In this document: positions 15,674-25,327 of the stretch, in pieces
Position numbering within the stretch: position 1 is the first letter of the stretch
Layout of the letters: the number at the start of each line of letters is the position of its first letter
Source: DATAPD01 sp036265385
GTDB taxonomy: Bacteria > Acidobacteriota > Terriglobia > Terriglobales > Acidobacteriaceae
Direction of reading: 5' to 3'
DNA: 64,000 nt
Assembly: GCA_036265385.1 (NCBI GenBank)
Contig: DATAPD010000002.1
Span: 62,001 to 126,000 of the forward strand
The notes under the pieces: model-generated
What the model was told of the DNA's origin: nothing
Database searches by the model: none
What the model saw: only the letters and a program-made list of their open reading frames with translations
Position numbers and translations under genes: made by a program

Positions 15674-16225
15674 TCAGTCCTCTCTCGTGTGTTGAGCGCT
15701 TCGGCGTACAAGCCGGCGGAAATCGCTTGCTGAAATGAAATGCTCTGCCTGTGGTTGCAAGCTGTCGCGAGAGTTGGCATTAGCGGCGAACTGAATAGAG
15801 GTCGAGGTGCTTGCTGGACTACGAGAGTCAGCAACTGCGAAACGACCTTCGTTTCCGCCCACTGGACTTGTGAGTCCAAGCCGGCTCGGCGGGTAAAGCA
15901 AAAGTGCGACGTGCTCTCCCGGATGATATCGATCGCGTGATGTCCACAACCCGGCCCACTCGCGGATGCACAATACCGATCCGGTTTTCGTGCCGCGAAG
16001 GTTTTCAGCAACGTGAAAACAGATCTGCATTGTTTCGAGCTGGTTCTGGCGAGTTGGCGCGATGCGCTCGACGGAAGTTACCGTTCCACGGAAAATGATG
16101 CCCGCAGCTTGCGTCAGAGTACGAACCCGATCAGTAGATAGTGGTTTCTCGGATTGTGCGATTGCGCATGAAGCCAGCGAAATACAAACTGCCCCTACAC
16201 GGAGACAGAGCAAGAGTCTCAACAT
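15674..16225 (-). CDS. small secreted protein paired with the matrixin-like protein
   Basis: A 183-residue protein with a signal peptide ending CAIAQSE. The core reads AAGIIFRGTVTSVERI, then MQICFHVAENLRGTKTGSVLCIREW and HPGEHVALLLYPPS, an alternating strand pattern. It resembles small beta-barrel proteins of the NTR/TIMP-like type ('source of FxGxVxxV, then FxVxExxxG, then GExxLLxL'), but that is pattern similarity only. A low-complexity Ser/Thr stretch and a basic C-terminus follow. The start ATG at 16225 has GAGG upstream. It is immediately followed by the large matrixin-like gene (two-base gap), so the products probably work together. Confidence 0.7.
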   Translation of the reverse strand: MLRLLLCLRVGAVCISLASCAIAQSEKPLSTDRVRTLTQAAGIIFRGTVTSVERIAPTRQNQLETMQICFHVAENLRGTKTGSVLCIREWAGLWTSRDRYHPGEHVALLLYPPSRLGLTSPVGGNEGRFAVADSRSPASTSTSIQFAANANSRDSLQPQAEHFISASDFRRLVRRSAQHTRED

Positions 16226-16399
16226 GACGACCTCTGGAATGTGTGTGGACGCGTGCCTGGGAGGAGTTCAGACTACTTGCAGATGCGAACAAAAACTGTG
16301 CGAGGGGTCACGAAGCAGCGTGATTAGAGGCGCGTCATCCGTTGTTCGTCGTCCGCATTCGCGAACAAATTTCGTGCTTGCGATGAACGCAACCGGACT

Positions 16400-17044
16400 T
16401 TATGACGCGCTCGCCAATGATTTTCCGCACATCATGCAAGATGCATCGTCAAACGTTGCTTTTCCGCACAGTGGACACTTGATAAGTCTTCTGTCGACAG
16501 TGCTGCTTGGCTTGGCCGGAGCGGGAAGTGTGACGACTGGTGCAGGCAAGCGCTCCTCTTCTATCGTTGGAAGCGGTGTCTTCAAAGTTACCGCCGAGTG
16601 GCCAGCAATATAGAGATACGCGTTCCAAGCTACCGCCGCAGCGAGCGTCAACAGAGTCAGAGGAAATCCGATCTCAAAATCAAGCTGGAGTGTACCTGCG
16701 CCGCGAGCGGCAACCCGGTCCTCGAGCCTGGCTCGCGAAAGAAATAGTGAAATTACACTGATCACCGCACAAGCTGCCGGTATTAGAGGGCGGACATGCG
16801 TCAGAGAGACAGCCAATCCGAGGACGACAAAGGCGAGCGCAACAATTGCCGCCGGTTCCGCTTGAATGAATTGCTTTTTTGGAACGCCCTCGCGCGACGG
16901 AGACTCGTTCACTGAAGCTCCGGTGACGAGTTGGAAACCGGACGCCGTGGCGATTCGTTGGGTTCCGCACGAGATAGTTGCAAAGGGTAGGAGGAAACAG
17001 GCCAAAGTGGCGACGAAGAGCAAAGGCGAAACCTTCGGTCTCAT
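16400..17044 (-). CDS. membrane protein with C-terminal zinc ribbon
   Basis: A 214-residue protein. A hydrophobic N-terminus with SCGTQ, then three further membrane segments (about 65-85, 88-105, 125-150), a proline-rich linker and a C-terminal zinc ribbon CPLCGKATFDDASCMMCGK (CxxC twice). No named family is recognised; zinc-ribbon membrane proteins of this layout are common and uncharacterised. AGGATC precedes the ATG at 17044. It lies 170 bases upstream of the secreted pair on the same strand, and its link with them is unclear. Confidence 0.75.
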   Translation of the reverse strand: MRPKVSPLLFVATLACFLLPFATISCGTQRIATASGFQLVTGASVNESPSREGVPKKQFIQAEPAAIVALAFVVLGLAVSLTHVRPLIPAACAVISVISLFLSRARLEDRVAARGAGTLQLDFEIGFPLTLLTLAAAVAWNAYLYIAGHSAVTLKTPLPTIEEERLPAPVVTLPAPAKPSSTVDRRLIKCPLCGKATFDDASCMMCGKSLASAS

Positions 17045-17212
17045 AAGATCCTGAACGATCCCTTTTTCCGACCCTTGGATGCGGCCAACTACGTAAGTGG
17101 CGTCCTGCTTATTTTGTGGGAACGAGCAGCATATCCGATCCGGCTTGCCAAGGGAATCAGCTTGACTGAGCAGGAGCGATTCCCTACGCTTCTTCGCCGA
17201 GGAGGATACACA

Positions 17213-17743
17213 ATGGCACGATGGATGTGGGTGGCAATCTTATTGGTATGCGCAATCGCGTGGGCACAGCAGGCAGAGAAGAAGGCGACAGCCCCGAGCG
17301 GTAAAAAGGCGGCAATGGCCGAGAAGGCTGCGCCGAAGAAAACTGCTTTTACGCCGGACGAGATCGCGTGGGGACCGGCTCCGCCGTTTGTTGAACCAGA
17401 GGCGCAGTTAGCAGTGCTCGAAGGAAATCCCATGGGTGCCGCAGGCGATTACACTGTTCGAATCAAGATGCCTGGCGGTTACAAGATTGCGCCGCACTGG
17501 CATCCGAAGCAGGAGAACGTAACCGTCATCTCCGGAACACTCAAGGTGGGTATGGGCGACAAATTCGATGAGAGTAAAACCCAGAGTTTCGCAGCAGGCA
17601 GTTTCGCCGGGATCGCTCCCAGGATGCATCACTATGCGATGGCGGACGGGGAAACCACAATCCAGATCCATGGAATGGCGCCGCTATCGATCACATATGT
17701 GAATCCGTCGGATGATCCACGAAATAAAAATAAGAAAAAGTAA
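17213..17743 (+). CDS. secreted cupin-domain protein
   Basis: A 176-residue protein from ATG 17213, chosen for the strong GAGGAGG upstream and the signal peptide ending AIAWAQQ. A lysine/alanine-rich linker is followed by a single cupin: motif 1 APHWHPKQENVTVISGTLKVG (two His and one Glu for the metal), motif 2 with GIAPRMHHYAMADGET. This resembles the DUF4437/ChrR-type or general quercetinase-like secreted cupins. Substrate unknown. It converges on the BrkB-family gene, with four bases between stops. Confidence 0.85.
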   Translation: MARWMWVAILLVCAIAWAQQAEKKATAPSGKKAAMAEKAAPKKTAFTPDEIAWGPAPPFVEPEAQLAVLEGNPMGAAGDYTVRIKMPGGYKIAPHWHPKQENVTVISGTLKVGMGDKFDESKTQSFAAGSFAGIAPRMHHYAMADGETTIQIHGMAPLSITYVNPSDDPRNKNKKK

Positions 17744-17747
17744 AAAG

Positions 17748-18623
17748 TCAGCGTAAGCGGCGATATGCGGAGAGGTGTGCTCCGGTTAGCAAAAGCATCC
17801 CGGTCAAAAAGGCCCAGAACATCAGGCTGACGGAAAGCGCGAACGGTCCGTACACCTCCCCGAAATTCAAATGTGGAAGCGCTGTGATATAGGCGTATTT
17901 CAAAACTTCGGACAACAAACCCATAATGATGGCTGTTGGCAAAACTGCGCGCGCGGCAACACGTCCGTTTGGCAGCAGCCAATAGATCAAGAAGAAAATC
18001 GCGATGGAAGCTCCGATCGCGAATACTTTCATCATGACAAAGCCTGCCAAGCGCACAACTCCTGTGCCGTGACCACGCATGATGGACTCGAGAAGACCCA
18101 GATTGCCCGCTGTGAGCGCGATTGAAAACAGAGCGAGAGACCCGGACATGAATGCCAGGACGAGAGAAATGAGTTGATTTCCGAAATATGACCGGTTGTT
18201 ACGAAACCGCCAGATTCGGTTGAGAGCGACTTCAAGCGGCAGAAAAACACCGGTTGAGGTAACGAGCAGAATCAGGAGCGAGACCACCTGCGCCCGATTG
18301 CGCGCGCCGACTAATGCATTCAAGTTTCGAATAACGAAATCCTGGCCAGCGGGCAAGTAATCGCGCAAGAGATCGACGACGACGTTGTACATGAGCGGAG
18401 AGCGGAACACTCGCCGAATCAATGTCATGAGCAACAACATGAACGGGAAAAAAGAAAGAATTGCATTTGCCGCGACGGAGAACGCAAAAGTGTGGACTTC
18501 GGTGCGCATGAGGTAGCGAAAGGTCGACAGAACGATTCCTTCGCGGGGCGGCAGGTCTCGAGAAGGCGGCGGAGCATCGGCGTTGGGCGTATGCGGATCC
18601 AGAATGGAAAGGGGACGAACCAC
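17748..18623 (-). CDS. YihY/BrkB family inner-membrane protein
   Basis: A 291-residue protein with about six membrane segments. Family landmarks: FAFSVAANAILSFFPFMLLL, then VFLPLEVALNRIWRFRNNRSY and the late YGPFALSVSLMFWAFLTG. Members were once called ribonuclease BN by mistake; the true function is not settled. The start is a GTG at 18623 without an obvious Shine-Dalgarno, and the first 30 residues are cytoplasmic and proline-rich. It stands alone. Confidence 0.9.
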   Translation of the reverse strand: MVRPLSILDPHTPNADAPPPSRDLPPREGIVLSTFRYLMRTEVHTFAFSVAANAILSFFPFMLLLMTLIRRVFRSPLMYNVVVDLLRDYLPAGQDFVIRNLNALVGARNRAQVVSLLILLVTSTGVFLPLEVALNRIWRFRNNRSYFGNQLISLVLAFMSGSLALFSIALTAGNLGLLESIMRGHGTGVVRLAGFVMMKVFAIGASIAIFFLIYWLLPNGRVAARAVLPTAIIMGLLSEVLKYAYITALPHLNFGEVYGPFALSVSLMFWAFLTGMLLLTGAHLSAYRRLR

Positions 18624-19095
18624 TTCGGGTCATCTTATCAGGAACTTACGACGCGAATTCTGAATGATCCGACGATGGAGGATTGCAAAGTAAAGAAAAG
18701 ACACTTGTTGAGCACAAGCATTCCTCGCTACCACGAGATGTGATGAATATGACCGTGAGACACTTGGACGCAAAATGGCGCTTGCCAAACAAAAGGTATT
18801 CTGAATATTATGCGAAGCTTCGTTGCCAAGAGACCGGCAGCGAAGGCGAGCAAAAGTAGGTTGACGTTTCTGTGTTCAGCAGTCGAAATTCGCGCTTCGT
18901 CGAGCTCCGCAGTTCCCGCGTCGTGGGTCAGCACGGCTTGGGATGAGGGAGCTTTTTTTGTTGCTGCGTTTTTTCCCCGCGCACAGTAACGCGACCTTGT
19001 TCTTTCTTACTTGAGGGGGTGCTCTCGGTTCGCCCGAGGGCTTCGGCAAGAGAGAAAGACTTAATTCTTCGCGAAAAGGCGAAAGGAGCAGTACC
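18624..19095. other. spacer and long 5' leader of the cold-shock gene
   Basis: About 470 bases with no convincing gene. AGCTCC (18903-18908) can pair with GGAGCT (18948-18953), which is followed by seven Ts, a weak intrinsic-terminator-like signal on the plus strand that might end a small RNA or attenuate the cold-shock message. From about 18960 to 19095 the sequence is a likely untranslated leader, as is usual for cold-shock genes, with GAAAGGAG as the Shine-Dalgarno seven bases before the GTG. Confidence 0.4.
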
Positions 19096-19299
19096 GTGAG
19101 AGAGAAGGGGACTGTAAAGTGGTTTAACGGGGCAAAGGGTTACGGATTCATCCAGCGCTCCACTGGCGAGGACGTGTTCGTCCATTTCTCCGCCATCCAG
19201 GAGAACGGATACCGCACGCTCAATGAAGGAGAAACCGTGGAGTTCGATCTGCTAAAGGGCCCCAAAGGCTTCCAGGCGGCGAACGTAGTTCGCGCGTAG
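19096..19299 (+). CDS. CspA-type cold-shock protein
   Basis: A 67-residue single OB-fold. GTVKWFNGAKGYGFIQ carries RNP1 (KGYGFI) and DVFVHFSAIQ carries RNP2. Members bind single-stranded RNA or DNA and melt secondary structure. The GTG at 19096 is the only start that keeps the conserved N-terminus and has GGAG upstream. A clear intrinsic terminator follows at 19348. Confidence 0.97.
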   Translation: MREKGTVKWFNGAKGYGFIQRSTGEDVFVHFSAIQENGYRTLNEGETVEFDLLKGPKGFQAANVVRA

Positions 19300-19347
19300 T
19301 CTGTTTTTCTTCGGATCAGACCTGTAACTGGAAGTTGAAAGATTGAT

Positions 19348-19376
19348 AACCCTCCCGTGAGCGGGAGGGTTTTTTG
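19348..19376 (+). terminator. intrinsic terminator of the cold-shock gene
   Basis: AACCCTCCCG, TGAG, CGGGAGGGTT followed by a run of Ts (19370-19375). Ten-base stem, ideal tetraloop-size loop. Confidence 0.95.
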
Positions 19377-19497
19377 TTTAGTGTTGATCCCGGTGGCATT
19401 GTCGCCGAACTGAAAAATTAAAAAGTGTCCTTGTTCCTGTTCAAAGAAAAGCCTAGCGTTTGCTGGGCTTGTTAGTTTCATGAGAATAGATTCGCGA

Positions 19498-22400
19498 CTA
19501 AAACTCGACGCGCAGGGCAAATTGTCCGACGCGATTTCCACCGGCATCACCGGTGCGAGCCTGCTCAACCCGGCCAAAGGTGCCAAGGCAAGGTGAATCC
19601 CCCGAACACTCTGTCAGATTGTTGCGCGGGTCGTCGAGATTGATGTGGTTGGGTAGATTGGTAAAGCTGCTTTCTACCTTCAACTTGACCCTCTCTGTGA
19701 GCTGGAAGGATTTTGCAAGTCCCAGAGAGAGGTTGAAAGTGCCGGGGCCAACCAGCGAGCCCACGGCGGCATTGCCAAAGCGTCCAACGACGCCGCCGTT
19801 GGGTAGGGATGAGCAATTAAGGGTGTTGTCGGACAAGCCAGTTCCTGCGGGAAAGCCGGGACAGGCGAATACGTTCGGATTCCAAAACTGTGTGCGCGTG
19901 TGGTGAAAGTCGTTGGGATTGCCCGCAAGATCAGGCCGATTGAAACCACCCAAGGCGGCGTTTCCGGATGAATCAAAATCAATGAAGGGAGTATCGTAAG
20001 GGCCAGATTGAACCAGGAGGATTGTGCTCAATTGCCAACCGCCGACGATCCCATTCAGCACTCCGTTGGCATTGCCGAGGAAGCGGCGTCCTTTCCCAAT
20101 GGGAAGTTCGTCCACAACGGTTGTGATCCAGCGGTGTTTGCGGGTGCCCCCGGTGTTGCCGTAATCGGCGTGCATGTGATACAGGTCCATTTTGTCGCCG
20201 GTAATTTCGCCTGAAAAGCTGGAGCGAGGCCACGATTCGACATCCGTGAGGTTTTTTGCCCATGTCCAGGTCGATTGGAAAGTGAGGCCGTTGGAATATT
20301 TGTGGATCAGTTCAGTCTGCATTGACTCGTATGTGCTAATGGCTCCGCCGGCGCGGATCCTGATCCTATTCCAGAGTGGAAATGGCTTTTCCCCGACTGA
20401 GCCGTCAGCCAGAATCGGCGGTTGATTAAGATTCGGTGACCAAGTGAGTTGATTGGCGCGGTTGGCAATGTAGGAAACACGTAGCGCGGTGTTTCTGAAA
20501 ATCTCTCGCTCGACGGACAAATTCCACTGAATACTGTACGGGTCCTTCTTGTTCCGTTGATTTGCCGTGAAAAATGACTGCGAACCAACAAAGGCGTTGG
20601 TGGCGTTATTCAGCACGTCGGGGAACCGGAAAAAGCCTGCATCCCCGACGCCAGTATTGGAAAAATTTCCCTGGAAGCCGTCGTGGATACCAGCCACGGA
20701 GTTAAATATGGCGCCCAAGGTCACAACCTCGTAGATGCCAATACCGCCGCGAACCACCGTCTTATTGTCTGCAAACCGGTAGGCAAAACCCAAGCGAGGA
20801 GAAAAGTGCGTGTATACGTTACGCAATTGTTTCGGCCACCCCGCCTGTTCAGAGGTCAGGAAGGGTGTGCAAGGAATGCTGGGATCGGGGCCGGCATAGT
20901 TGGGAATTTGATTAGGTGAATTGCAGGCGTTAACGGACTGCGCCCACAACGGCTGGGTTGCCGCTAGCGACCTGGGGTCGGAGGAAATGATCACCTGTCC
21001 CGTGCCCGGAACGCTGGGATCAAAATTGGTGAGATTGATGGGATCGTAGAGCGACGGTATCCTCGTAATCCTTAAGCCAGCATCCACTGTGAGTTTTTGC
21101 GTGACCCTGAATGTGTCCGCTGCGTACGCGTAATAGTGAGTAGTTGTGCCGTCAATGTTCCTCGGCGGAGTGTGGGTAACATAAGTGTAGTAGGGAACTC
21201 CCAGCAGGAAGTCGGCAAAACCGCTCGCTTTGTCCTGCGATTCACCTGTGTACTGGCCATTGAAGAAAAAGTCTCCGTAGTCGTCCGCCTCGGAAGAACC
21301 GGAGTACCAGGCCGTGATCAGGTGGAGCCTGCGAATATCGAAACCAAACTTCATCGTGTGCTTTCCCTTGGTCCATGTGAGGTTGTCGCTGATCTGGACG
21401 TTTTGGGATCGCTCTGGATTCGGGCGGGTGTGAACAATGTTGTCAAGGTTGCTTCTGGGCTCAAAGATAAAATCTGGAAAACCCCCGGGCGGGAATGGTC
21501 CCAGTTGGTCTGGGTTAAGGCCCATTTGCTGCATGAATTCCGGTCCGTCGATCGGAAATGTTCCGCCGTTCTGCCGGCGGCTGATCCCTCCGCGCAGTTC
21601 GTTGATCAGGTTTGGTGTGATGACATAGTTGTGCGCGAGCACGACCTGGTTGACATGTTCGAAATCTGTTTCCGCAGGAAGGATCAGCCTAGAGGGGTTA
21701 ACCGATCTGCCATTCTTGTATGTCCAGCGCACGAACACGTTCTGCTTACTGTTGATGGTGTGGTCAATGCGAATATCGAACTGATCGGAAAGGATAGGAT
21801 TGGGGGTGTTTTCAGCCCAGTTCTTTTCTCCAGAGTTGTCCACGCCCCCTGATTGGGCAACGGATAATACTGAAGAATCAACGGCACTCTTGGATCAAAC
21901 TGATCCGTAGGAATAATGTTGCCTGCGAAAGGCGTCCCGTCCAAATCGTGGAGTTGAACCGAGAAAGCCGAGAAATCTCCATTCCGCATCGCTTGGGTAG
22001 GTACGGTCCCGGTGCGAAGCGTTGACGTCCGATATCGCATGCCTTCGTAATCGCCGAAGAAGAAGGTGCGTTTCCCAAAAAGGGGTCCGCCGATGGAGCC
22101 ACCGAAGGTGTTGGCGCTTTTAGCGGCCTTGCCCACCGTGAAGATGGAAAATTGTTTAGCGTCTAGGGCCGCGTTTTGCAAGTACTCAAACGCAGATCCA
22201 TGAAACACATTCGTGCCCGACTTGCTGGTGGTCGTAATGTCGGCTGGGTTGCCGTATTCTGCGCCGCTGCCCGATCCTTGCACCTTCATTTCTGCAATGC
22301 TCTCCGCCGAGGGGAACATTTCTCTTTGCGGACCTGAGTTGCGGATATCGGTTGTGCTAATTCCATCAAGCGAATATTCAACTTGATTGATACCGGAACC

Positions 22401-22946
22401 CTGAACGGAGATGTTGCCAAATGTGTCGCCAGTAACGCCCGGGAGATACGCCAATAAGCCATAGGGGCTGGTGCTGCCCCGTCCGCGGTAGTTGGCTGGC
22501 AAGTTCAATACCTCGGTGCTTCCGATGGTGGCCGAGATGGTTTGTGACTCGGTGTTTACCAGCTCCGCGTTCGCTTCGACCGTAACTTTTTCCGTAGTCT
22601 GACCCATCGTCAGACTGAAGTCTTCGCGCACGGTTTGGCGCGCGATAAGGGGGATGTCAGTGAGAATCACCTCTTTAAAGCCGGATGCCTTGACCGTTAA
22701 CGTGTAAGTCCCGGCCTTCATGTTTTCCGCTCGATAATCTCCGTGGTCGTCTGTCTTCACGTCGCGAGAAATGTTTTCCCCCTGGTTGGTGACGGTGACT
22801 GTCACGCCCTGCAAGACGGCGCCGGAGGGGTCGGTCACGGTGCCCAGTATGGTGCCGAAGATCGATTGTGCTAACGCCGATGTATAGAAGAAGGTTGTAA
22901 GAAGGACAAGAAAGAGGAGTACAAAGACGAAGGGCTTCGTTCTCAT
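19498..22946 (-). pseudogene. Oar-like TonB-dependent receptor, single-base frameshift
   Basis: Two overlapping frames together make one 1149-residue outer-membrane receptor. The N-part (from ATG 22946, GGAG upstream) has a signal peptide ending ALAQS, a carboxypeptidase-regulatory domain (GTVTDPSGAVLQGVTVTVTN) and the plug (VEYSLDGISTTDIRN). The rest is a beta-barrel ending in phenylalanine (FALRVEF), the signal for barrel insertion. The frames switch near 21845 at a run of five Gs: PLPNQG then VDNSGEKNW continue perfectly if one G is added. Such receptors take up glycan or other large nutrients or act in surface adhesion. The break may be real, a slippage switch or a homopolymer sequencing error. 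No partner SusD is present, as usual for this class. Confidence 0.85.
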
Positions 22947-23152
22947 GGGCACGCTCCAATGAGGACTATTGTTCAGTCCTTTTGTTTTTTTTCTAACCGA
23001 CACGAACGGCAGCCCGCGCCAAGCCTGCCAAATTTGCGGCGAGCATATTGCAACACTCATTGCGAGTCAAGGCCAAAGGGGTAGCGCAGAGGGGTACCTA
23101 TACGAACGTATAGGAGATGTAAAATCGCAGCGTTGTCCGAGAATGTGTTGTC

Positions 23153-25228
23153 GTGAATGCTTTTTGCTTAATTCGAAGATCCGCGCTTCGACGCGAGTGG
23201 TCTGCGGTTCGCAACGAACATTTAGCTCTGGTGTGGGTCTCTCTCAGCGTGTTGTTGATGTCCTGCTGGTCGGCAACAGTAGTTGCAGCGCAAAACGTAA
23301 CTGCGCAACGGCCAAACATAATACTGATAACGCTGGACACAACTCGCGCGGATCGCATGGGGTTTCTCGGGTCAAAGCATGGGTTGACGCCGAATCTGGA
23401 CGAACTCGCTCAACATTCAGCGGTATTCTCCAACGCATATGCTCAAGTACCGTTAACAACGCCTTCTCACGCCACCATCCTGAGTGGAACGTTTCCGCAA
23501 TTTCATCAAGTGAATTACATGGGAGATCCGCTTCCCAAGACAGTACCGTACCTTCCTCAACTGCTGCAAGCGAGGGGGTATCGAACAGCTGCGTTTGTTG
23601 GGGCTTTGGTTCTTGAACCCAAAAAGTTAGCCATGGGGTTCGAGCGGGGCTTTGACAAGTATGACGCCGGTTTTCATCGGCGTGGCCGGGAAGAAGACCG
23701 TTATCAAAGTATGGAGCGGCGAGCTGACGACGTAGTCAGTCGAGCGGTGAACTGGCTCAACACGCGACCGACGGGCCCGTTTTTTCTTTGGGTGCATCTG
23801 TACGATCCGCATGACCCGTATAGTCCTCCTGAGCCTTTTCTCTCACGGTACAAAGACGATCCTTATGGCGGAGAGATCGCTTACACCGATGCGGCGCTCG
23901 CGAAGCTGTTCGCGAGTTTGCGTATGCGGCGACTCTTCGATTCGGCGGTGATTGCAGTAATGGCCGATCATGGAGAAGCGTTCGGGGAGCACGGCGAAAA
24001 GCACCATGGGATCTTCCTTTACGACGAAACCATCCATGTTCCGTTGTTGATTAAACCGCCACATGGTTCGACCCATACGGGAGTTTCCACCAAAGTGGGA
24101 CTCGTAGATGTCGCCCCTACGATTCTTGAGTTTGCTCATTTGGCTGTGCCGCCAGCAATGCAAGGCAAATCATTGCGGAGCATGATGGAGTCTCCGAAAC
24201 AGAGTGCCGTAGGCGATCAGTTTGTGTATTCAGAAAGTGGATATGGCGAACTCTCGTTCGGCTGGAGCAAACTGCAGGCGTTACGAACCTCGAAATACTT
24301 GTATGTTGAAGCGCCCGAGCGCGAGCTATACGACTCAGTGGCTGATCCCGGCGCGGATCACAATCTAGCCGCGACTGCGAAAGCCGTGACGGAAACTTCC
24401 GCAGCAAAACTTAAAGAGTTTTACGGTAAGACGAAAGGCGGTACACGGGAGGCGAGGCCCCTGGATCTGGAACAGTCCGAAAGCCTGCATGCGTTGGGAT
24501 ACATGACTTCCCCCGCCAGTAGTTCTTCCCCAACGCAAGACATTGCCGCGAAAGCCGACCCGAAAGATCGAATCGCGACTGCCAATCTGCTCTACGAAGC
24601 GCTCGTGGCGATGGAACAAGACCATGCAGTGGTGGCGGCTCCGATCCTGGAACAAGTGTTGCAGCAGGAGCCGAATACTCCGATTGCGATGCTGCAGTTA
24701 GGGCGGGCATACATGGCGCTTAAGCAATATTCGCAGGCGGTTGCGCCGTTGCAGAAACTGGTCGATAAAAAGCCCGACGACGCTTTCGGCCGGTACGAAC
24801 TGGGTTGCGCGCTGGTGAAGTCAGGGCAATGGGATGCGGCGCTGCCACATTTCGAAGCGGCGGTCACGCAGTTGAGCGGATCGTCGATGATGCACTTCTA
24901 TCTTGCGCTGGTGTATCAGCGGAATTCGATTGGCGACAAAGCAGAAGCCGAATTCCGCAACGCGGTACGCCTTGACCCGGATAACTTTGCCGCGAACCTG
25001 CTGCTCGGGCGTCTTCTGCTGATGCAACGACATGCGAATAGTGCTCTTCCTTACTTTCTCAAAGCGGCGCGCCTGCGTCCGGATTCAATCGATGCGCACC
25101 ATTTCCTTTCCGAAACGTACGCTTCGCTGGGGCAACCAGCGAAGTCGCGCATCGAACTTGCCGAATCGGAACGACTCCGCAGCCAGGGCGGGTCTCGGCT
25201 GGGGACAGGGCGCGAGGAGCGTCCCTGA
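23153..25228 (+). CDS. sulfatase-like alkaline phosphatase superfamily domain fused to TPRs
   Basis: A 691-residue protein from GTG 23153 with a signal-like N-terminus. Residues about 52-420 are a sulfatase-type domain: NIILITLDTTRADRMG (metal aspartates), then PLTTPSHATILSG at the nucleophile position and VMADHGEAFGEHGEKHHG (metal ligands). The sulfatase CxPSR is replaced by TTPSH, so no formylglycine can form; Thr102 may be the nucleophile, as in phospho-transferases of the superfamily. Residues about 485-670 are four or five TPR helices. The substrate is unknown; the TPRs suggest a periplasmic partner. It is followed 99 bases later by an SBP56-like gene. It does not overlap the diverging TonB receptor gene. 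Confidence 0.9.
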   Translation: MNAFCLIRRSALRREWSAVRNEHLALVWVSLSVLLMSCWSATVVAAQNVTAQRPNIILITLDTTRADRMGFLGSKHGLTPNLDELAQHSAVFSNAYAQVPLTTPSHATILSGTFPQFHQVNYMGDPLPKTVPYLPQLLQARGYRTAAFVGALVLEPKKLAMGFERGFDKYDAGFHRRGREEDRYQSMERRADDVVSRAVNWLNTRPTGPFFLWVHLYDPHDPYSPPEPFLSRYKDDPYGGEIAYTDAALAKLFASLRMRRLFDSAVIAVMADHGEAFGEHGEKHHGIFLYDETIHVPLLIKPPHGSTHTGVSTKVGLVDVAPTILEFAHLAVPPAMQGKSLRSMMESPKQSAVGDQFVYSESGYGELSFGWSKLQALRTSKYLYVEAPERELYDSVADPGADHNLAATAKAVTETSAAKLKEFYGKTKGGTREARPLDLEQSESLHALGYMTSPASSSSPTQDIAAKADPKDRIATANLLYEALVAMEQDHAVVAAPILEQVLQQEPNTPIAMLQLGRAYMALKQYSQAVAPLQKLVDKKPDDAFGRYELGCALVKSGQWDAALPHFEAAVTQLSGSSMMHFYLALVYQRNSIGDKAEAEFRNAVRLDPDNFAANLLLGRLLLMQRHANSALPYFLKAARLRPDSIDAHHFLSETYASLGQPAKSRIELAESERLRSQGGSRLGTGREERP

Positions 25229-25327
25229 GGAAGGGCACCGCGTCAGGCCTTTTTTTCCTTGGATGCACGCTCACCTTGGATTTCGCGGGTTGACGGTCAT
25301 CTCTCCTTCCTCAAGAATGAATCGCCT

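Noticed and set aside
18728..18934. Minus-strand 68-residue frame before the cold-shock gene
   Set aside because: No family resemblance and no Shine-Dalgarno; the region looks non-coding.
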